NCBI RefSeq assembly: GCF_030010375.1
Contig: NZ_JASCRY010000002.1
Span: 186,001 to 250,000 of the forward strand
From: Flavobacterium yafengii
GTDB lineage: Bacteria; Bacteroidota; Bacteroidia; Flavobacteriales; Flavobacteriaceae
DNA: 64,000 bases
Direction of reading: 5' to 3'
The notes under the pieces were generated by a model. It saw nothing but the letters and a program-made list of their open reading frames with translations. It ran no database searches and had not been told where the DNA came from. Position numbers and translations under genes: made by a program. Numbering within the stretch: position 1 is the stretch's first letter; each line of letters starts with the position of its first letter. Shown here piece after piece: positions 53,503 through 62,617 of this stretch.

Positions 53503-54024
53503 TTACTTGATTAAAAGTTGCATCAATAAATCGGTTTGTTCGTCATTTCCTAATGTAAAAACGTGTTTGTCGAATACAACAAATCCATTTTTAGCATAAA
53601 ATCGAAGTGCTCTGTGATTTTCTTCCCAGACACCGAGCCAAATATAATCAACACTAGTACTTTTTGCAATGTTTTTTACTTCGTCAAGCAACAGTTGCCC
53701 AATGTTTTTTCCATGAAAAGTTTGCAAAACATAAATTCGTTGTATTTCTAAAGCATTTTCGTTGATGGTTTCGGTTTGAGCATCACCAAAGTTTATTTTT
53801 AAATATCCAACAGCTTCTGTATTCGAATACGCTACATAAAACTGGGAGTTTGCATTGTTCAATTCAGCCGTTAATTGTTCCGTATTTAAGCTGTCTTTTA
53901 TATAATTGGCAATATTTTCGGGCGTATTTACAGCTGCAAAAGTCTCTGTAAAAGTTTGGATACTTATCTTTTGGATTATTTCCAAATCTGATAGTGTTGC
54001 TTTTTTAATTTCAATTGGGTTCAT
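53503..54024 (-). CDS. GNAT N-acetyltransferase
   Basis: 173 residues. The acetyl-CoA loop is YVLQTFHGKNIGQLLLDEV, followed by YIWLGVWEENHRALRFYAKNGF. The substrate is unknown; some relatives acetylate spermidine. It leads the operon with the MFS and TauE transporters. Confidence 0.9.
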   Translation of the reverse strand: MNPIEIKKATLSDLEIIQKISIQTFTETFAAVNTPENIANYIKDSLNTEQLTAELNNANSQFYVAYSNTEAVGYLKINFGDAQTETINENALEIQRIYVLQTFHGKNIGQLLLDEVKNIAKSTSVDYIWLGVWEENHRALRFYAKNGFVVFDKHVFTLGNDEQTDLLMQLLIK

Positions 54025-54195
54025 AATTAAAGAAAAATAGGTTGGTTTATTTACAACTCAAAAATAATTAAATTAGGGAACAATTTTCATTATCTATGGC
54101 ACTATTAAACAAATCAGTTTAAAGATTCTTGATTTCTTGATTTCAATTAGTACTTTTGGAAGAATTAATAAAAAGAGCTCGAAAGAGTATTGTGT

Positions 54196-54954
54196 ATGAA
54201 AATTGTAATATCGCCAGCCAAGTCGTTGAATTTTGAAAAACAGTTACCCACTCAATTGCACACCGAACCTTTATTTTTAAAAGAATCGCGACAAGTTCAT
54301 AAAGTTTTAAAAGAAAAAAAGCCTGCTGATTTATCGGATTTAATGAGTATTTCGGATAAACTGGCTGATTTGAACTGGAAACGAAATCAAGATTGGAAAA
54401 CCCCTTTTACAACTTCAAATGCACGTCCGGCAGTGTATACTTTTGATGGAGATGTGTACATTGGATTAGATGCTTATTCGATTCCAGAAAAAAAAATAGA
54501 AGTATTACAAGATCGTTTGAGAATACTATCCGGTTTGTACGGATTGCTGAAACCATTGGATTTGATTCAAGCCTACCGACTGGAAATGGGAACCAAATTA
54601 CCCATTGGCGAAAGCAAAAACCTGTATGAATTTTGGAAGCCAACCGTTACAAAAGCTTTAAATAAAGAGCTTGAAAAAGGCGAGTTGTTTGTTAATTTAG
54701 CGAGCAATGAATATTTTTCGGTAATTGATGTCAAGGCGTTGAAAGTTCCAGTCATTACTCCGGAATTCAAAGATTACAAAAATGGAAAATTAAAAATAAT
54801 CAGTTTTTTTGCAAAGAAGGCAAGGGGCATGATGGTGCGTTATATTATTGATACCAATGCTCAAACGATAGATGATTTAAAAGGTTTCAATTACGATGGC
54901 TATCAATTTGATGCTAATGTATCGGAAGGAAATCATTTGGTTTTTACCCGTTAA
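54196..54954 (+). CDS. yaaA: Peroxide stress protein YaaA (DUF328/UPF0246)
   Basis: 252 residues. The family start MKIVISPAKSLNFE is at the ATG 54196, two codons after the frame's first possible TTG. Further landmarks are YTFDGDVYIGLDA, RILSGLYGLLKPLDLI and FFAKKARGMMVRYI. In E. coli YaaA limits free iron and DNA damage during peroxide stress. Confidence 0.95.
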   Translation: MKIVISPAKSLNFEKQLPTQLHTEPLFLKESRQVHKVLKEKKPADLSDLMSISDKLADLNWKRNQDWKTPFTTSNARPAVYTFDGDVYIGLDAYSIPEKKIEVLQDRLRILSGLYGLLKPLDLIQAYRLEMGTKLPIGESKNLYEFWKPTVTKALNKELEKGELFVNLASNEYFSVIDVKALKVPVITPEFKDYKNGKLKIISFFAKKARGMMVRYIIDTNAQTIDDLKGFNYDGYQFDANVSEGNHLVFTR

Positions 54955-54971
54955 TATTTTTTAAACAAATA

Positions 54972-55013
54972 AAAAAAAACGCCGTTTTCATAATGATAAC
55001 GCCGTTTTTTTTT
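54972..55013. terminator. Hairpin terminator between yaaA and emrB
   Basis: Two AACGCCGTT blocks flanked by A and T runs pair with a single central C-C mismatch. It serves convergent genes. Confidence 0.65.
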
Positions 55014-55025
55014 TATGCTTGAATT

Positions 55026-56609
55026 TTAATGCATTGCATCGGCAGGATTTATTTTGTTTTTTCCTTTTTTTATCAAAAGAATAAAAGGAATACAAAATAA
55101 AAACAATGCGCCTAAGTATAGAAAAATATCCATATACGATAATACGGAACTTTGAACCATTACTTTGTATTCAATGGCTTTATAGGCTTTAGCCAAAGCT
55201 TCATTTTCAGAATAGCCTTTGGACATGAATCCCATTTTCAGTTGTTGCACTGTTTTTTGTACTTCAAACGAAGTCACATTGAGATGAGAAATTAGGTTTA
55301 CACGGTGTTCCTGATTGAATCGGGCGAGGAAAGTGGTAATAATGGCAATACCAAAAGACCCTCCCAATTGTCGCATCATTCCGGTAAAAGCAGCACCTTC
55401 ACCAATACTTTTCCCTTTTAAGGTAGAGAGAGAAAGTGTAGAAATAGGAACAAATAACAATCCCAGTCCAATTCCTCTTAGTATCAATGGCCAATATAAA
55501 TGTTCTTCACCAGAATCGGGTGTGATGACTTGTTGCATCCAATACGTAAAAAAGAAAAACAATAAAAATCCGGCAGCCACCATATAGGCTTGCGGCACGC
55601 CACGTTGAATCATTTTACCAATGAATGGCATCATAATTCCGGTAGTAATGGAGCTTGGAATTAACAATAAACCAGCGTCCATAGCACTCCAGCCTAACAC
55701 GGATTGTGTGTAAATTGGGATGATAAAGGTGGAACCATACAATCCGAAACCAAGTATAAAACACATGATGGTTCCTATTCTCAAATTGGTATCTTTTAAA
55801 ACTCTTAAGTTTACAATGGGATGTTTATAGGTGAGTTCTCTCCAAATAAAGAGCAATAAACCAAAAACAGAAATAACAGATAACAATACAATTGTATTAT
55901 TATTGAACCAATCGTCTTGTTGGCCGTGTTCCAGAACATATTGTAGCGAACCAATAAAAGCGGTCAAAAGAAAGATTCCCCACCAATCGACCTGACTGGC
56001 TTTAAGTTTGTCGCCATATTTAGGGCTTTTTACAAAAGACAGCGTTAGTAAAGTAGCGATAATTCCGATAGGAATGTTGATGTAAAAGATATAAGGCCAT
56101 GAAAAATGATCGACAATATAACCTCCCAAAGGCGGTCCAAGAGTAGGTCCTACAATAACTCCCATTCCGTAAATAGCTTGCGCCATTCCTCTTTTGGCGA
56201 CTGGATAACTCTCGGTAATTATGGTTTGCGCAGTAACTAATAAAGCGCCACCACCTAATCCTTGAATGAATCTAAAAGTAACTAATTCCCAAATATTATT
56301 GGCATTCCCGCATAAAAAGGAAGCGACGGTAAAAATAATAATAGAAACCGCAAAATAATTCCGACGCCCAAATTGTTGTGACAACCAGCTCGTCATAGGA
56401 ATCACAATCACATTTGCAATAGCATAAGCCGTAATCACCCATGCCACATCAGTAAGTGACGCACCAAGGCTGCCTCGCATATTGTTTAATGCCACATTTA
56501 CAATTGTAGTATCTACAATTTCAAGCATAGCACAAAGAACGGCTGTAATGGTAATTATGACTCTTCTAAAGCCATATTCTACTAAATCATCTTCTCCTGT
56601 TTGTACCAT
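55026..56609 (-). CDS. emrB: DHA2-family MFS drug exporter EmrB
   Basis: 527 residues with 14 membrane segments. The DHA2 motifs are WVITAYAIANVIVIPMTSWL and GPTLGPPLGGYIVDHFSWPYIFYINIPIGI. With EmrA and TolC it makes a three-part pump that expels hydrophobic compounds across both membranes. It is the last gene of the tetR-tolC-emrA-emrB operon, 80 bp after emrA. Confidence 0.93.
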   Translation of the reverse strand: MVQTGEDDLVEYGFRRVIITITAVLCAMLEIVDTTIVNVALNNMRGSLGASLTDVAWVITAYAIANVIVIPMTSWLSQQFGRRNYFAVSIIIFTVASFLCGNANNIWELVTFRFIQGLGGGALLVTAQTIITESYPVAKRGMAQAIYGMGVIVGPTLGPPLGGYIVDHFSWPYIFYINIPIGIIATLLTLSFVKSPKYGDKLKASQVDWWGIFLLTAFIGSLQYVLEHGQQDDWFNNNTIVLLSVISVFGLLLFIWRELTYKHPIVNLRVLKDTNLRIGTIMCFILGFGLYGSTFIIPIYTQSVLGWSAMDAGLLLIPSSITTGIMMPFIGKMIQRGVPQAYMVAAGFLLFFFFTYWMQQVITPDSGEEHLYWPLILRGIGLGLLFVPISTLSLSTLKGKSIGEGAAFTGMMRQLGGSFGIAIITTFLARFNQEHRVNLISHLNVTSFEVQKTVQQLKMGFMSKGYSENEALAKAYKAIEYKVMVQSSVLSYMDIFLYLGALFLFCIPFILLIKKGKNKINPADAMH

Positions 56610-56689
56610 TTTATACTAAATTGTAAACTATAATTTTCTTAAAAGTATTGCCGTTTTTGACATTTTAGAAATCACCAAAAGGTTGAATT

Positions 56690-57769
56690 TTATTTTAAAT
56701 GCACATCTACATCCACATTCATTCCCGGGCGAAGTAATTTTATTTTTTCAGGATCATTTGATGTGTTCAAACTTATTTTAACGGGTAACCTTTGGATTGT
56801 TTTTACAAAGTTTCCTGTAGCATTATCAGGAGGAAGTAATGAAAATCGAGAGCCAGTAGCAGGTGAGAACGAAGTGATTGCACCTTGAAAATCATATCCG
56901 GGATAGGCATCTACTTTTACAGTTACTTTTTGACCAATGACCATTTTATTCAATTGCGTTTCTTTGAAATTAGCAATTACCCAAGCTTCTTTGTTATTGA
57001 TAATATAAAACAACGATTGTCCCGGTTGTACTAATTGTCCCGGCTGAATGTCAATTTTTGAAACCTGACCGTCAATCGCAGCAGTGATAGCAGTGTAGGT
57101 TAAATTCAATTTTGCCGCATCAAGTATCGCTTTGGCTCTTTTGATATTGGCAGCAGCCACTTCAGTTTGTTTGTCTGAAACCTTTGATTTAGCTACAATA
57201 ACCGATTTTTGAAAAGCAGTTGCTCTTTGTTGTTGTTGTAAAACGCGTACTTGGCTTTCTGCTTCCAGTTTTGCAGCCAAAGCTTGCTCGTATTGTTGTT
57301 TTGTAATCGAATGACTTTTGTACAAATTGTTATATCTGTTATAATCATTCGTAATGCGATCCAATCTAATTTTTGCCGATTCGATATTTCCACCCGCAGA
57401 TTGCACGTTAGCATCAGAAACTGAAATACTGGCTAAAGCACTTCCAATATCCGCTTTAGAAACTTCAAAACTGCCTTCAGCACCAACCATTGCAGCATTA
57501 GCCTCTTCAATTTTTAGTTGGTAATCTCTTTTATCGATAGTAAAAAGAGTATCGCCTTTCTTTACAAAATCATTGTCTTTGATGTACACTTTATCCACAT
57601 AACCCGAAACTCTTGGAATAATAGGATTCATGTTTTTTTCAATTTGCGCATCGTCTGTTTCTTCGTGAGCCAAGGAATGCATGTATTTATAAGTTCCGTA
57701 AGTTCCACCTAAAACTACCAAAGCCACTAGGATAATAATAAATTTTGTATTTGTTTTTTTCTTTTCCAT
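56690..57769 (-). CDS. emrA: HlyD/EmrA-family membrane fusion protein
   Basis: 359 residues. One N-terminal membrane helix (about 9-27), a lipoyl-like half (IIPRVSGYVDKVYIKDNDFVKKGDTLF), an alpha-helical hairpin (about 95-200) and the second half (QVSKIDIQPGQLVQPGQSLFYI) follow in order. It bridges the EmrB pump and the TolC channel. It is 11 bp after the tolC gene. Confidence 0.93.
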   Translation of the reverse strand: MEKKKTNTKFIIILVALVVLGGTYGTYKYMHSLAHEETDDAQIEKNMNPIIPRVSGYVDKVYIKDNDFVKKGDTLFTIDKRDYQLKIEEANAAMVGAEGSFEVSKADIGSALASISVSDANVQSAGGNIESAKIRLDRITNDYNRYNNLYKSHSITKQQYEQALAAKLEAESQVRVLQQQQRATAFQKSVIVAKSKVSDKQTEVAAANIKRAKAILDAAKLNLTYTAITAAIDGQVSKIDIQPGQLVQPGQSLFYIINNKEAWVIANFKETQLNKMVIGQKVTVKVDAYPGYDFQGAITSFSPATGSRFSLLPPDNATGNFVKTIQRLPVKISLNTSNDPEKIKLLRPGMNVDVDVHLK

Positions 57770-57780
57770 GGTAGGTATGA

Positions 57781-59127
57781 TTAGTTTTTTGTCCCCATAG
57801 CTATCGGGATGTTGAAGGTTTGTGATAATTGACCAGTTACCGATAGTAACTCGTAGTATTTTTGAATGGTATTTGCTTGCGCCAATGCTTTATTGATTTT
57901 TGAACTCAGTTGCTCCACATCAGCTTCCAGTAAATCATTCGTATCCGAAAGGCCGTTGTCATATTTATCTTTTATGATTCGGTAATTTTCCGATGATTGT
58001 TCTACTGCTTGTCCGTAAACTACATTTTGTTTTAAAGCCAAATCGTAATCTTCAATTGCTTTTTGAACCTGAACTTTAATATAATCCGTCAGTATGGCCT
58101 CTGAGTTTTGCACTTCAAGAAATCTATTCTCAGCCAGTTTTACCAGCGTTCCATTTTTAAGAATGGCACTCAAATCATAGGAAATACCCACGCCAATATT
58201 CATCGCATTTTGTACAGTGATAACATTGCTCAAGTCCAATGTAGTATAACCGCCAATGATTGCAATTGCAGGATAATACGAACCTTTAGCTATTTTGATA
58301 TTGGCCTCACTTGCTTTTCCCTGAAATCGAATGGCTTCTAAATCTTTACGATTTTCTAATGCCGGCAACTCATTTGTTGGGATATTAGTCATTTGAAAAT
58401 CAGCAAAATCACTTTCACGAATCTCCAGTTTGGTGTCTGGATTTAATTTTAAAAGCGTAACCAAATAAAAATTAATGATTTTTAAATTATTATTCGTTTC
58501 GTCTAATGACAATTGGATTTTTGAGGCTTGTAATTGTGATTTTAAAAGGTCGTTTTTAGGAATAATTCCGTTCTTTTCTAACTCGATAAAATCATTTACA
58601 CGTTGTTGTGCACTTTTTTGATTTTCTTTCAGCAGTTCAATTGTTTTTTGCGCTTTATATAAACCGGCATAATAATCAATTACGCGCAAAGCGATTTCTT
58701 CTTTGGTTTGTGATGCTGTTGCCATTTCAGCCTCATAAAGATTCTCATATACTTTGATGCTGTTTTGGATTTTAAAACCAGAAAATACAGGAACACTGGC
58801 GTTCAACTGTCCAATCATCAATTGATTTACTATTGGAAGCGGTTCTTGTGAACCGGAATTATTTTGATTGATTTTAAAATCTACCGATGCATTTGCCAAT
58901 CGTTGGTATTGACCTGAAAGTTTCAAATCTGGATATTGATTGTTTTTTGTGGATTGCAGCTCGTACTTTTTAGTTTTCACTTTTGTATTGGCCAGAGTAA
59001 CTTCATTGCTCTTGGTCCAAGCCAAATTAATGGCTTCGTTCAATGTTAAACTTGTTTTTTCCTGTGCTGCTACAGATGAAATTCCAATAAAGAAAATCCC
59101 AAAGAGCATTAATTGACTAACTTTCAT
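57781..59127 (-). CDS. TolC-family outer membrane efflux protein
   Basis: 448 residues with a signal peptide (LMLFGIFFIGISSVAAQ, about 22). Two OEP repeats follow, rich in long helices, with LTLNEAINLAWTKSNEV at the start of the first. It forms the outer-membrane duct for EmrAB. Its start overlaps the tetR 3' end by 11 bp. Confidence 0.92.
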   Translation of the reverse strand: MKVSQLMLFGIFFIGISSVAAQEKTSLTLNEAINLAWTKSNEVTLANTKVKTKKYELQSTKNNQYPDLKLSGQYQRLANASVDFKINQNNSGSQEPLPIVNQLMIGQLNASVPVFSGFKIQNSIKVYENLYEAEMATASQTKEEIALRVIDYYAGLYKAQKTIELLKENQKSAQQRVNDFIELEKNGIIPKNDLLKSQLQASKIQLSLDETNNNLKIINFYLVTLLKLNPDTKLEIRESDFADFQMTNIPTNELPALENRKDLEAIRFQGKASEANIKIAKGSYYPAIAIIGGYTTLDLSNVITVQNAMNIGVGISYDLSAILKNGTLVKLAENRFLEVQNSEAILTDYIKVQVQKAIEDYDLALKQNVVYGQAVEQSSENYRIIKDKYDNGLSDTNDLLEADVEQLSSKINKALAQANTIQKYYELLSVTGQLSQTFNIPIAMGTKN

Positions 59128-59743
59128 ATATCAGAAGTGCTTTTATAGTTTGTTGAATGTGCTTTGTCAAATTGGTTTTGATGTAATTGTTGTACAAATC
59201 TTCGGTTTTCAAGTTTAATAAATTTTCGAAGAAAGGTTTGTTCATATGAAAATGAAAGAAAGTACCTAGAATCGTGGGTGCGATAAGTGGAATAATAACG
59301 TCTTTTCTGAAAATGCCTTTTTTCTGGCCTTCCTCGATAATGGTTTCAAGGGATTTTAAATTTCCTTTTTTTAATTCAGAAAAAGCCTGGAGATTTTGTT
59401 CTCTTTTTTTGGAGGTGAATTCGAAGTGTAGAATTCTATAAATACCACGATTACTATTGATTCTATTGATGTACAGTTCAATCAGCTTATTGATTTTGTC
59501 AATAGGTTCCAGATCTTCCTGCAATAAATTTTCCAATTGATTTTTAAGATCCGAAGTTCTGTACACAATAAGCGATTCCAATAATCGCTCTTTGGAACCA
59601 AAGTAGTAGGAAACCATGGCAATATTGATTTTTGCCACTTTTGCTATGTTTCTAATGGAAGTACCGTCAAATCCTTTCTCTGCAAAAAGTGTTTCTGCAA
59701 CCTCAAGAATTTGAATTTGTTTATCGTTAAAATTACTTTTCAA
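59117..59743 (-). CDS. TetR/AcrR-family repressor of the efflux operon
   Basis: 208 residues. The N-terminal helix-turn-helix has ILEVAETLFAEKGFDGTSIRNIAKVAKINIAMVSYYFGSKERLLESLI. The C-terminal part is a helical ligand domain. The frame starts at TTG 59741-59743, since a TAA precedes it and no ATG fits. It probably represses its own operon through the palindrome at 59767, with release by a pump substrate. Confidence 0.9.
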   Translation of the reverse strand: MKSNFNDKQIQILEVAETLFAEKGFDGTSIRNIAKVAKINIAMVSYYFGSKERLLESLIVYRTSDLKNQLENLLQEDLEPIDKINKLIELYINRINSNRGIYRILHFEFTSKKREQNLQAFSELKKGNLKSLETIIEEGQKKGIFRKDVIIPLIAPTILGTFFHFHMNKPFFENLLNLKTEDLYNNYIKTNLTKHIQQTIKALLIYES

Positions 59744-59765
59744 TGGAATTTAATTTTTTCAAAAA

Positions 59766-59773
59766 CAAAACTA
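59766..59773 (-). promoter_or_regulatory. -7 box of the tetR-efflux operon
   Basis: TAGTTTTG on the minus strand, perfect TAnnTTTG, inside the outer arm of the operator; predicted transcription start near 59761. Confidence 0.65.
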
Positions 59774-59807
59774 AACAAGTGTTTAATTTAAACAACTGTT
59801 TAGTTTT
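59767..59807. promoter_or_regulatory. Imperfect 41-bp palindrome, probable TetR operator
   Basis: Twenty-base arms (59767-59786 and 59788-59807) match at 18 of 20 positions and overlap the -7 box. Within it, CTAAACA and TGTTTAG half-sites are repeated with internal TGTTTAA/TTTAAACA, so two dimers might bind. Confidence 0.7.
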
Positions 59808-59927
59808 TGTTTAACATAATTTTAACATTATAAATTAAACCAGAATGAAGTTTATAGCAACAGGAATCTTCATCTGAAATTGTGAATATCTATTTTAGGA
59901 ATGATGCTTTTTTTTTCCTTTTAAATC

Positions 59928-59935
59928 TATCTTTG
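59928..59935 (+). promoter_or_regulatory. -7 box of the DUF4494 gene
   Basis: TATCTTTG, perfect TAnnTTTG, 21 bp before the ATG at 59957 and downstream of the ATG at 59882. Confidence 0.65.
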
Positions 59936-59956
59936 ACATCCTTAAAAAAAGAAGAA

Positions 59957-60514
59957 ATGAGCACAACTTGGTACGAATGCAAAGTAAAATATAGAAAAAC
60001 GGATGAAACTGGCGGACAAAAGATTACGACAGAACCGTACTTGGTAGACGCGTTATCCTACACAGAAGCAGAAAGCAGAATCAATGAAGAAATGTCAGCG
60101 TATATCAGTGAAGAATTCAAAATCACGAATATAAAAGTAGCCAATTATGCTGAGATTCATCCTTTCGAAAATGCGGATCGTTGGTTTCGATCTAAAGTTT
60201 CCTTATTGGCGTATGATGAAGAAAGCGGCAAGGAACGCAAGACCAATATGTATTTATTAGTGCAAGCTAACGATGTCAAAGAGGCTTATGATAACACCAC
60301 TAGTGTGATGAAAGGCACGATGGGAGACTACACCATACCAGCAATTTCGGAATCTCCTATTATGGATGTTTTTCCTTATTTCAGTGGGGAAGAAGGGGAA
60401 CTGGAACAATTAGAAAGATTCAATGCACTCAAAGGTTCTAAACCGGAAGCAGTAGCAGAGATTGTAGATCACATGGAATTTGAAACGGCTCCTGAAGAAG
60501 AAGCTGTAGTTTAA
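59957..60514 (+). CDS. DUF4494 protein
   Basis: 185 residues from this ATG. The N-terminus MSTTWYECKVKYRKTDETG matches DUF4494, with ADRWFRSKVSLLAYDEESGKERK in the middle and a variable acidic tail. The family is nearly confined to Bacteroidota and its function is unknown; it is cytoplasmic by lack of a signal. The longer frame from 59882 is excluded by the promoter position. Confidence 0.92.
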   Translation: MSTTWYECKVKYRKTDETGGQKITTEPYLVDALSYTEAESRINEEMSAYISEEFKITNIKVANYAEIHPFENADRWFRSKVSLLAYDEESGKERKTNMYLLVQANDVKEAYDNTTSVMKGTMGDYTIPAISESPIMDVFPYFSGEEGELEQLERFNALKGSKPEAVAEIVDHMEFETAPEEEAVV

Positions 60515-60533
60515 GATAAGTTATTTAAAAAAA

Positions 60534-60602
60534 ATTACCGCAAATTCGCAAATTATAGAAACAGTTGCTGACTATTTTTATCTGCGAACTTGCGGTTTTT
60601 TA
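60534..60602 (+). terminator. Long hairpin terminator
   Basis: ACCGCAAATTCGCAAAT pairs at 15 of 17 positions with ATCTGCGAACTTGCGGT, with A-rich and T-rich ends. CGCAAATTCGC-like content is common in flavobacterial intergenic repeats. Confidence 0.75.
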
Positions 60603-60638
60603 ATTGTAACCTTAAGTTTTTCATAATTTCAATTAGTC

Positions 60639-61148
60639 CTATTTCCCTAAGACTTTTTCATATGCCTTTCTAGAACTTCCTCTGAAAAACACCTCTCCAC
60701 AATACGTATAACCCGACTTTTCAAAAATTTTCATCATAGCGATGTTGTCAAAATTAGTGTCTGCTTTTACGCTGTAAATGTTGTTGCTTACCGCAAATTC
60801 TTCTATTTGTTTGAGAATCATTTTAGCCAAGCCTTTACCTAAATACTTCTCCGAAATGGCTACGCGGTGCAGTACAACAAAATCATCATTCGTTAGCCAG
60901 TTTCCTTCAATTTTCTCATAGGCAGGTTCATTATTGATTAATACCGCACTATAACCGATGATAGTTTCTCCGTCAACCAAAACAAATCCTTCTCCTTTTT
61001 CAATATCTTTTTGTATAACTTCTGGATTTGGGTAGCCGTCTTGCCATTGATTACTGCCGTCTTCTTTTCGGCGTTGTATAGCTTGTTGTAAAATCTCCCA
61101 TATTGGAGCTATTTCAGATAGTTCCGCTTTTCTAAAGTGATAATTCAT
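60639..61148 (-). CDS. GNAT N-acetyltransferase
   Basis: 169 residues. The acetyl-CoA binding region is HRVAISEKYLGKGLAKMILKQIEEFA and the C-terminal part is NIAMMKIFEKSGYTYCGEVFFRGSSRKAYEK. The substrate is unknown. It is convergent with the DUF4494 gene and precedes the hairpin repeat at 61281. Confidence 0.88.
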   Translation of the reverse strand: MNYHFRKAELSEIAPIWEILQQAIQRRKEDGSNQWQDGYPNPEVIQKDIEKGEGFVLVDGETIIGYSAVLINNEPAYEKIEGNWLTNDDFVVLHRVAISEKYLGKGLAKMILKQIEEFAVSNNIYSVKADTNFDNIAMMKIFEKSGYTYCGEVFFRGSSRKAYEKVLGK

Positions 61149-61280
61149 TATTGTAATTTAAGTTTTTTGTTAATGAGTATGTTTTAAAAGTACAAAACAA
61201 ACTTTAAATTTTGCACAATACGTACTGTAGAATGTATTTATTATTTTGAAGAATATCCTTGCTTTCCTAGGTGCTTATTG

Positions 61281-61320
61281 TGAATGCTGTGCAAATGTCT
61301 CTGACTTTGCGCAGCATTCA
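61281..61320. repeat. Hairpin repeat with TGTCTCTGAC loop, copy 2
   Basis: A 15-bp stem (61281-61295 with 61306-61320, one G-U) encloses the loop TGTCTCTGAC. The block 61286-61308 recurs in inverted orientation at 43481-43503 with one mismatch in 23. Confidence 0.75.
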
Positions 61321-61363
61321 CGAGAAATTTATTTTTTAGAAGAACACTTTGCGGAGTTGGGTA

Positions 61364-61396
61364 TAAAAACCGGCGTTTAAATCAACTTTAAACGCC
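61364..61396 (-). terminator. Terminator of the trp genes
   Basis: A perfect 10-bp stem (61372-61381 with 61387-61396) is followed on the minus strand by GGTTTTTAT. Confidence 0.75.
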
Positions 61397-61421
61397 TCTT
61401 AATCTTATGTAAAAAAATTTT

Positions 61422-62183
61422 TTATCGAATCGCTTTTACAAATTCTTCAATCTTTCCAGTTCCATTTTCAGTTAAATGCGTAATAAAAGCACTTCCTATA
61501 ATTGCTCCTTTGGCGAATTGCGTGGCTTGATTAAAGGTTTCTGCATTGTTGATTCCAAATCCTATTACTTGTGGGTTTTTTAGATTCATTGCTGCAATGC
61601 GTTTGAAATAGGCTTCTTGGATGCTTCCAAAACCCGATTGCGAACCCGTAACACTAGCCGAACTTACCATATAGATAAATCCATCCGATACGCTGTCAAT
61701 AAAACGAATGCGCTCGTCAGAAGTTTGTGGCGTAATCAAGAATATATTTTTCAATCCGTATTTTTCGAAAGTAGCTTTGTAGTCATCGGCATAAACATCA
61801 ACAGGAAGATCAGGAATGATTAATCCGTCGATTCCAATTTCCGCACATTTCTTGCAGAAATTCTCTACTCCGTATTGCAACATCGGGTTGAAATACCCCA
61901 TAATCACTAAAGGAATTGAAACCATTTTGCGGATGTCTTTTAATTGGTCAAACAACACTTGAGTGGTCATTCCGTTATGCAACGCTTGTGTTGAACTGGC
62001 TTGTATCGTAGGTCCATCAGCCAATGGATCGCTGAACGGCAATCCGATTTCAATCATATCGATACCGCTTTTTTCTAAATCCTGAATGATTTGTACTGTA
62101 TCATTTAAGTTAGGGTATCCAGCCGAAAAATAGATGGAAAGTATCTTTTTGGTTTCTTGTAATTTTTGATTTATTCGGTTCAT
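61422..62183 (-). CDS. trpA: Tryptophan synthase alpha chain
   Basis: 253 residues from ATG 62183. It cleaves indole-3-glycerol phosphate and passes indole to TrpB. The catalytic Glu is E45 in MIEIGLPFSDPLADGP and the catalytic Asp is D56. The frame extends to 62270, but the extra residues overlap the GGCT gene and do not look like TrpA. Confidence 0.96.
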   Translation of the reverse strand: MNRINQKLQETKKILSIYFSAGYPNLNDTVQIIQDLEKSGIDMIEIGLPFSDPLADGPTIQASSTQALHNGMTTQVLFDQLKDIRKMVSIPLVIMGYFNPMLQYGVENFCKKCAEIGIDGLIIPDLPVDVYADDYKATFEKYGLKNIFLITPQTSDERIRFIDSVSDGFIYMVSSASVTGSQSGFGSIQEAYFKRIAAMNLKNPQVIGFGINNAETFNQATQFAKGAIIGSAFITHLTENGTGKIEEFVKAIR

Positions 62184-62245
62184 TTTGTGTTTTTTATCAG
62201 ATTTGCAAGGCTCTAAAAACCTTACCATTTTATTAATTAGAAAGC

Positions 62246-62566
62246 TTAAATGGCGGCACTGTAAGCCCAAGCTTTTTGGTTTGATTCTAAATGCACTTCA
62301 ACGCGTCTGTAATGCAATCCTTCGTACAAATCCGTTTGGCGAAGTTCCTGTGACGAAATGGAATATACAATTCCGTTGATGGTATCTTCGGGTTTATGGG
62401 TTTCCACAATGATGGGATAATGTACTAATCCAAATTCTTCTTCGATTTGAATTTCTTTTACTACATAACCAATTAACGTTTCTGGAGTTCCGTCAAGAAT
62501 ACGCCCAAAAAGATCTTTTTGTATGTCCTCATTTTGTAAGCTGCCGTAAGCGAATAATTTTTCCAT
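62246..62566 (-). CDS. Gamma-glutamylcyclotransferase-fold protein (AIG2-like)
   Basis: 106 residues of the GGCT/AIG2 family: LFAYGSLQNEDIQKDLFGR holds the substrate loop, and DLYEGLHYRRVEVHL holds the likely catalytic Glu. The true substrate is unknown. It sits between trpB and trpA, 62 bp before the trpA ATG, an unusual place for it in a trp operon. Confidence 0.88.
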   Translation of the reverse strand: MEKLFAYGSLQNEDIQKDLFGRILDGTPETLIGYVVKEIQIEEEFGLVHYPIIVETHKPEDTINGIVYSISSQELRQTDLYEGLHYRRVEVHLESNQKAWAYSAAI

Positions 62567-62617
62567 AGTTTCTATTTTGAAAATGTGAATTGAACTTCAT
62601 TTTGTGTTGTTGGCTTT

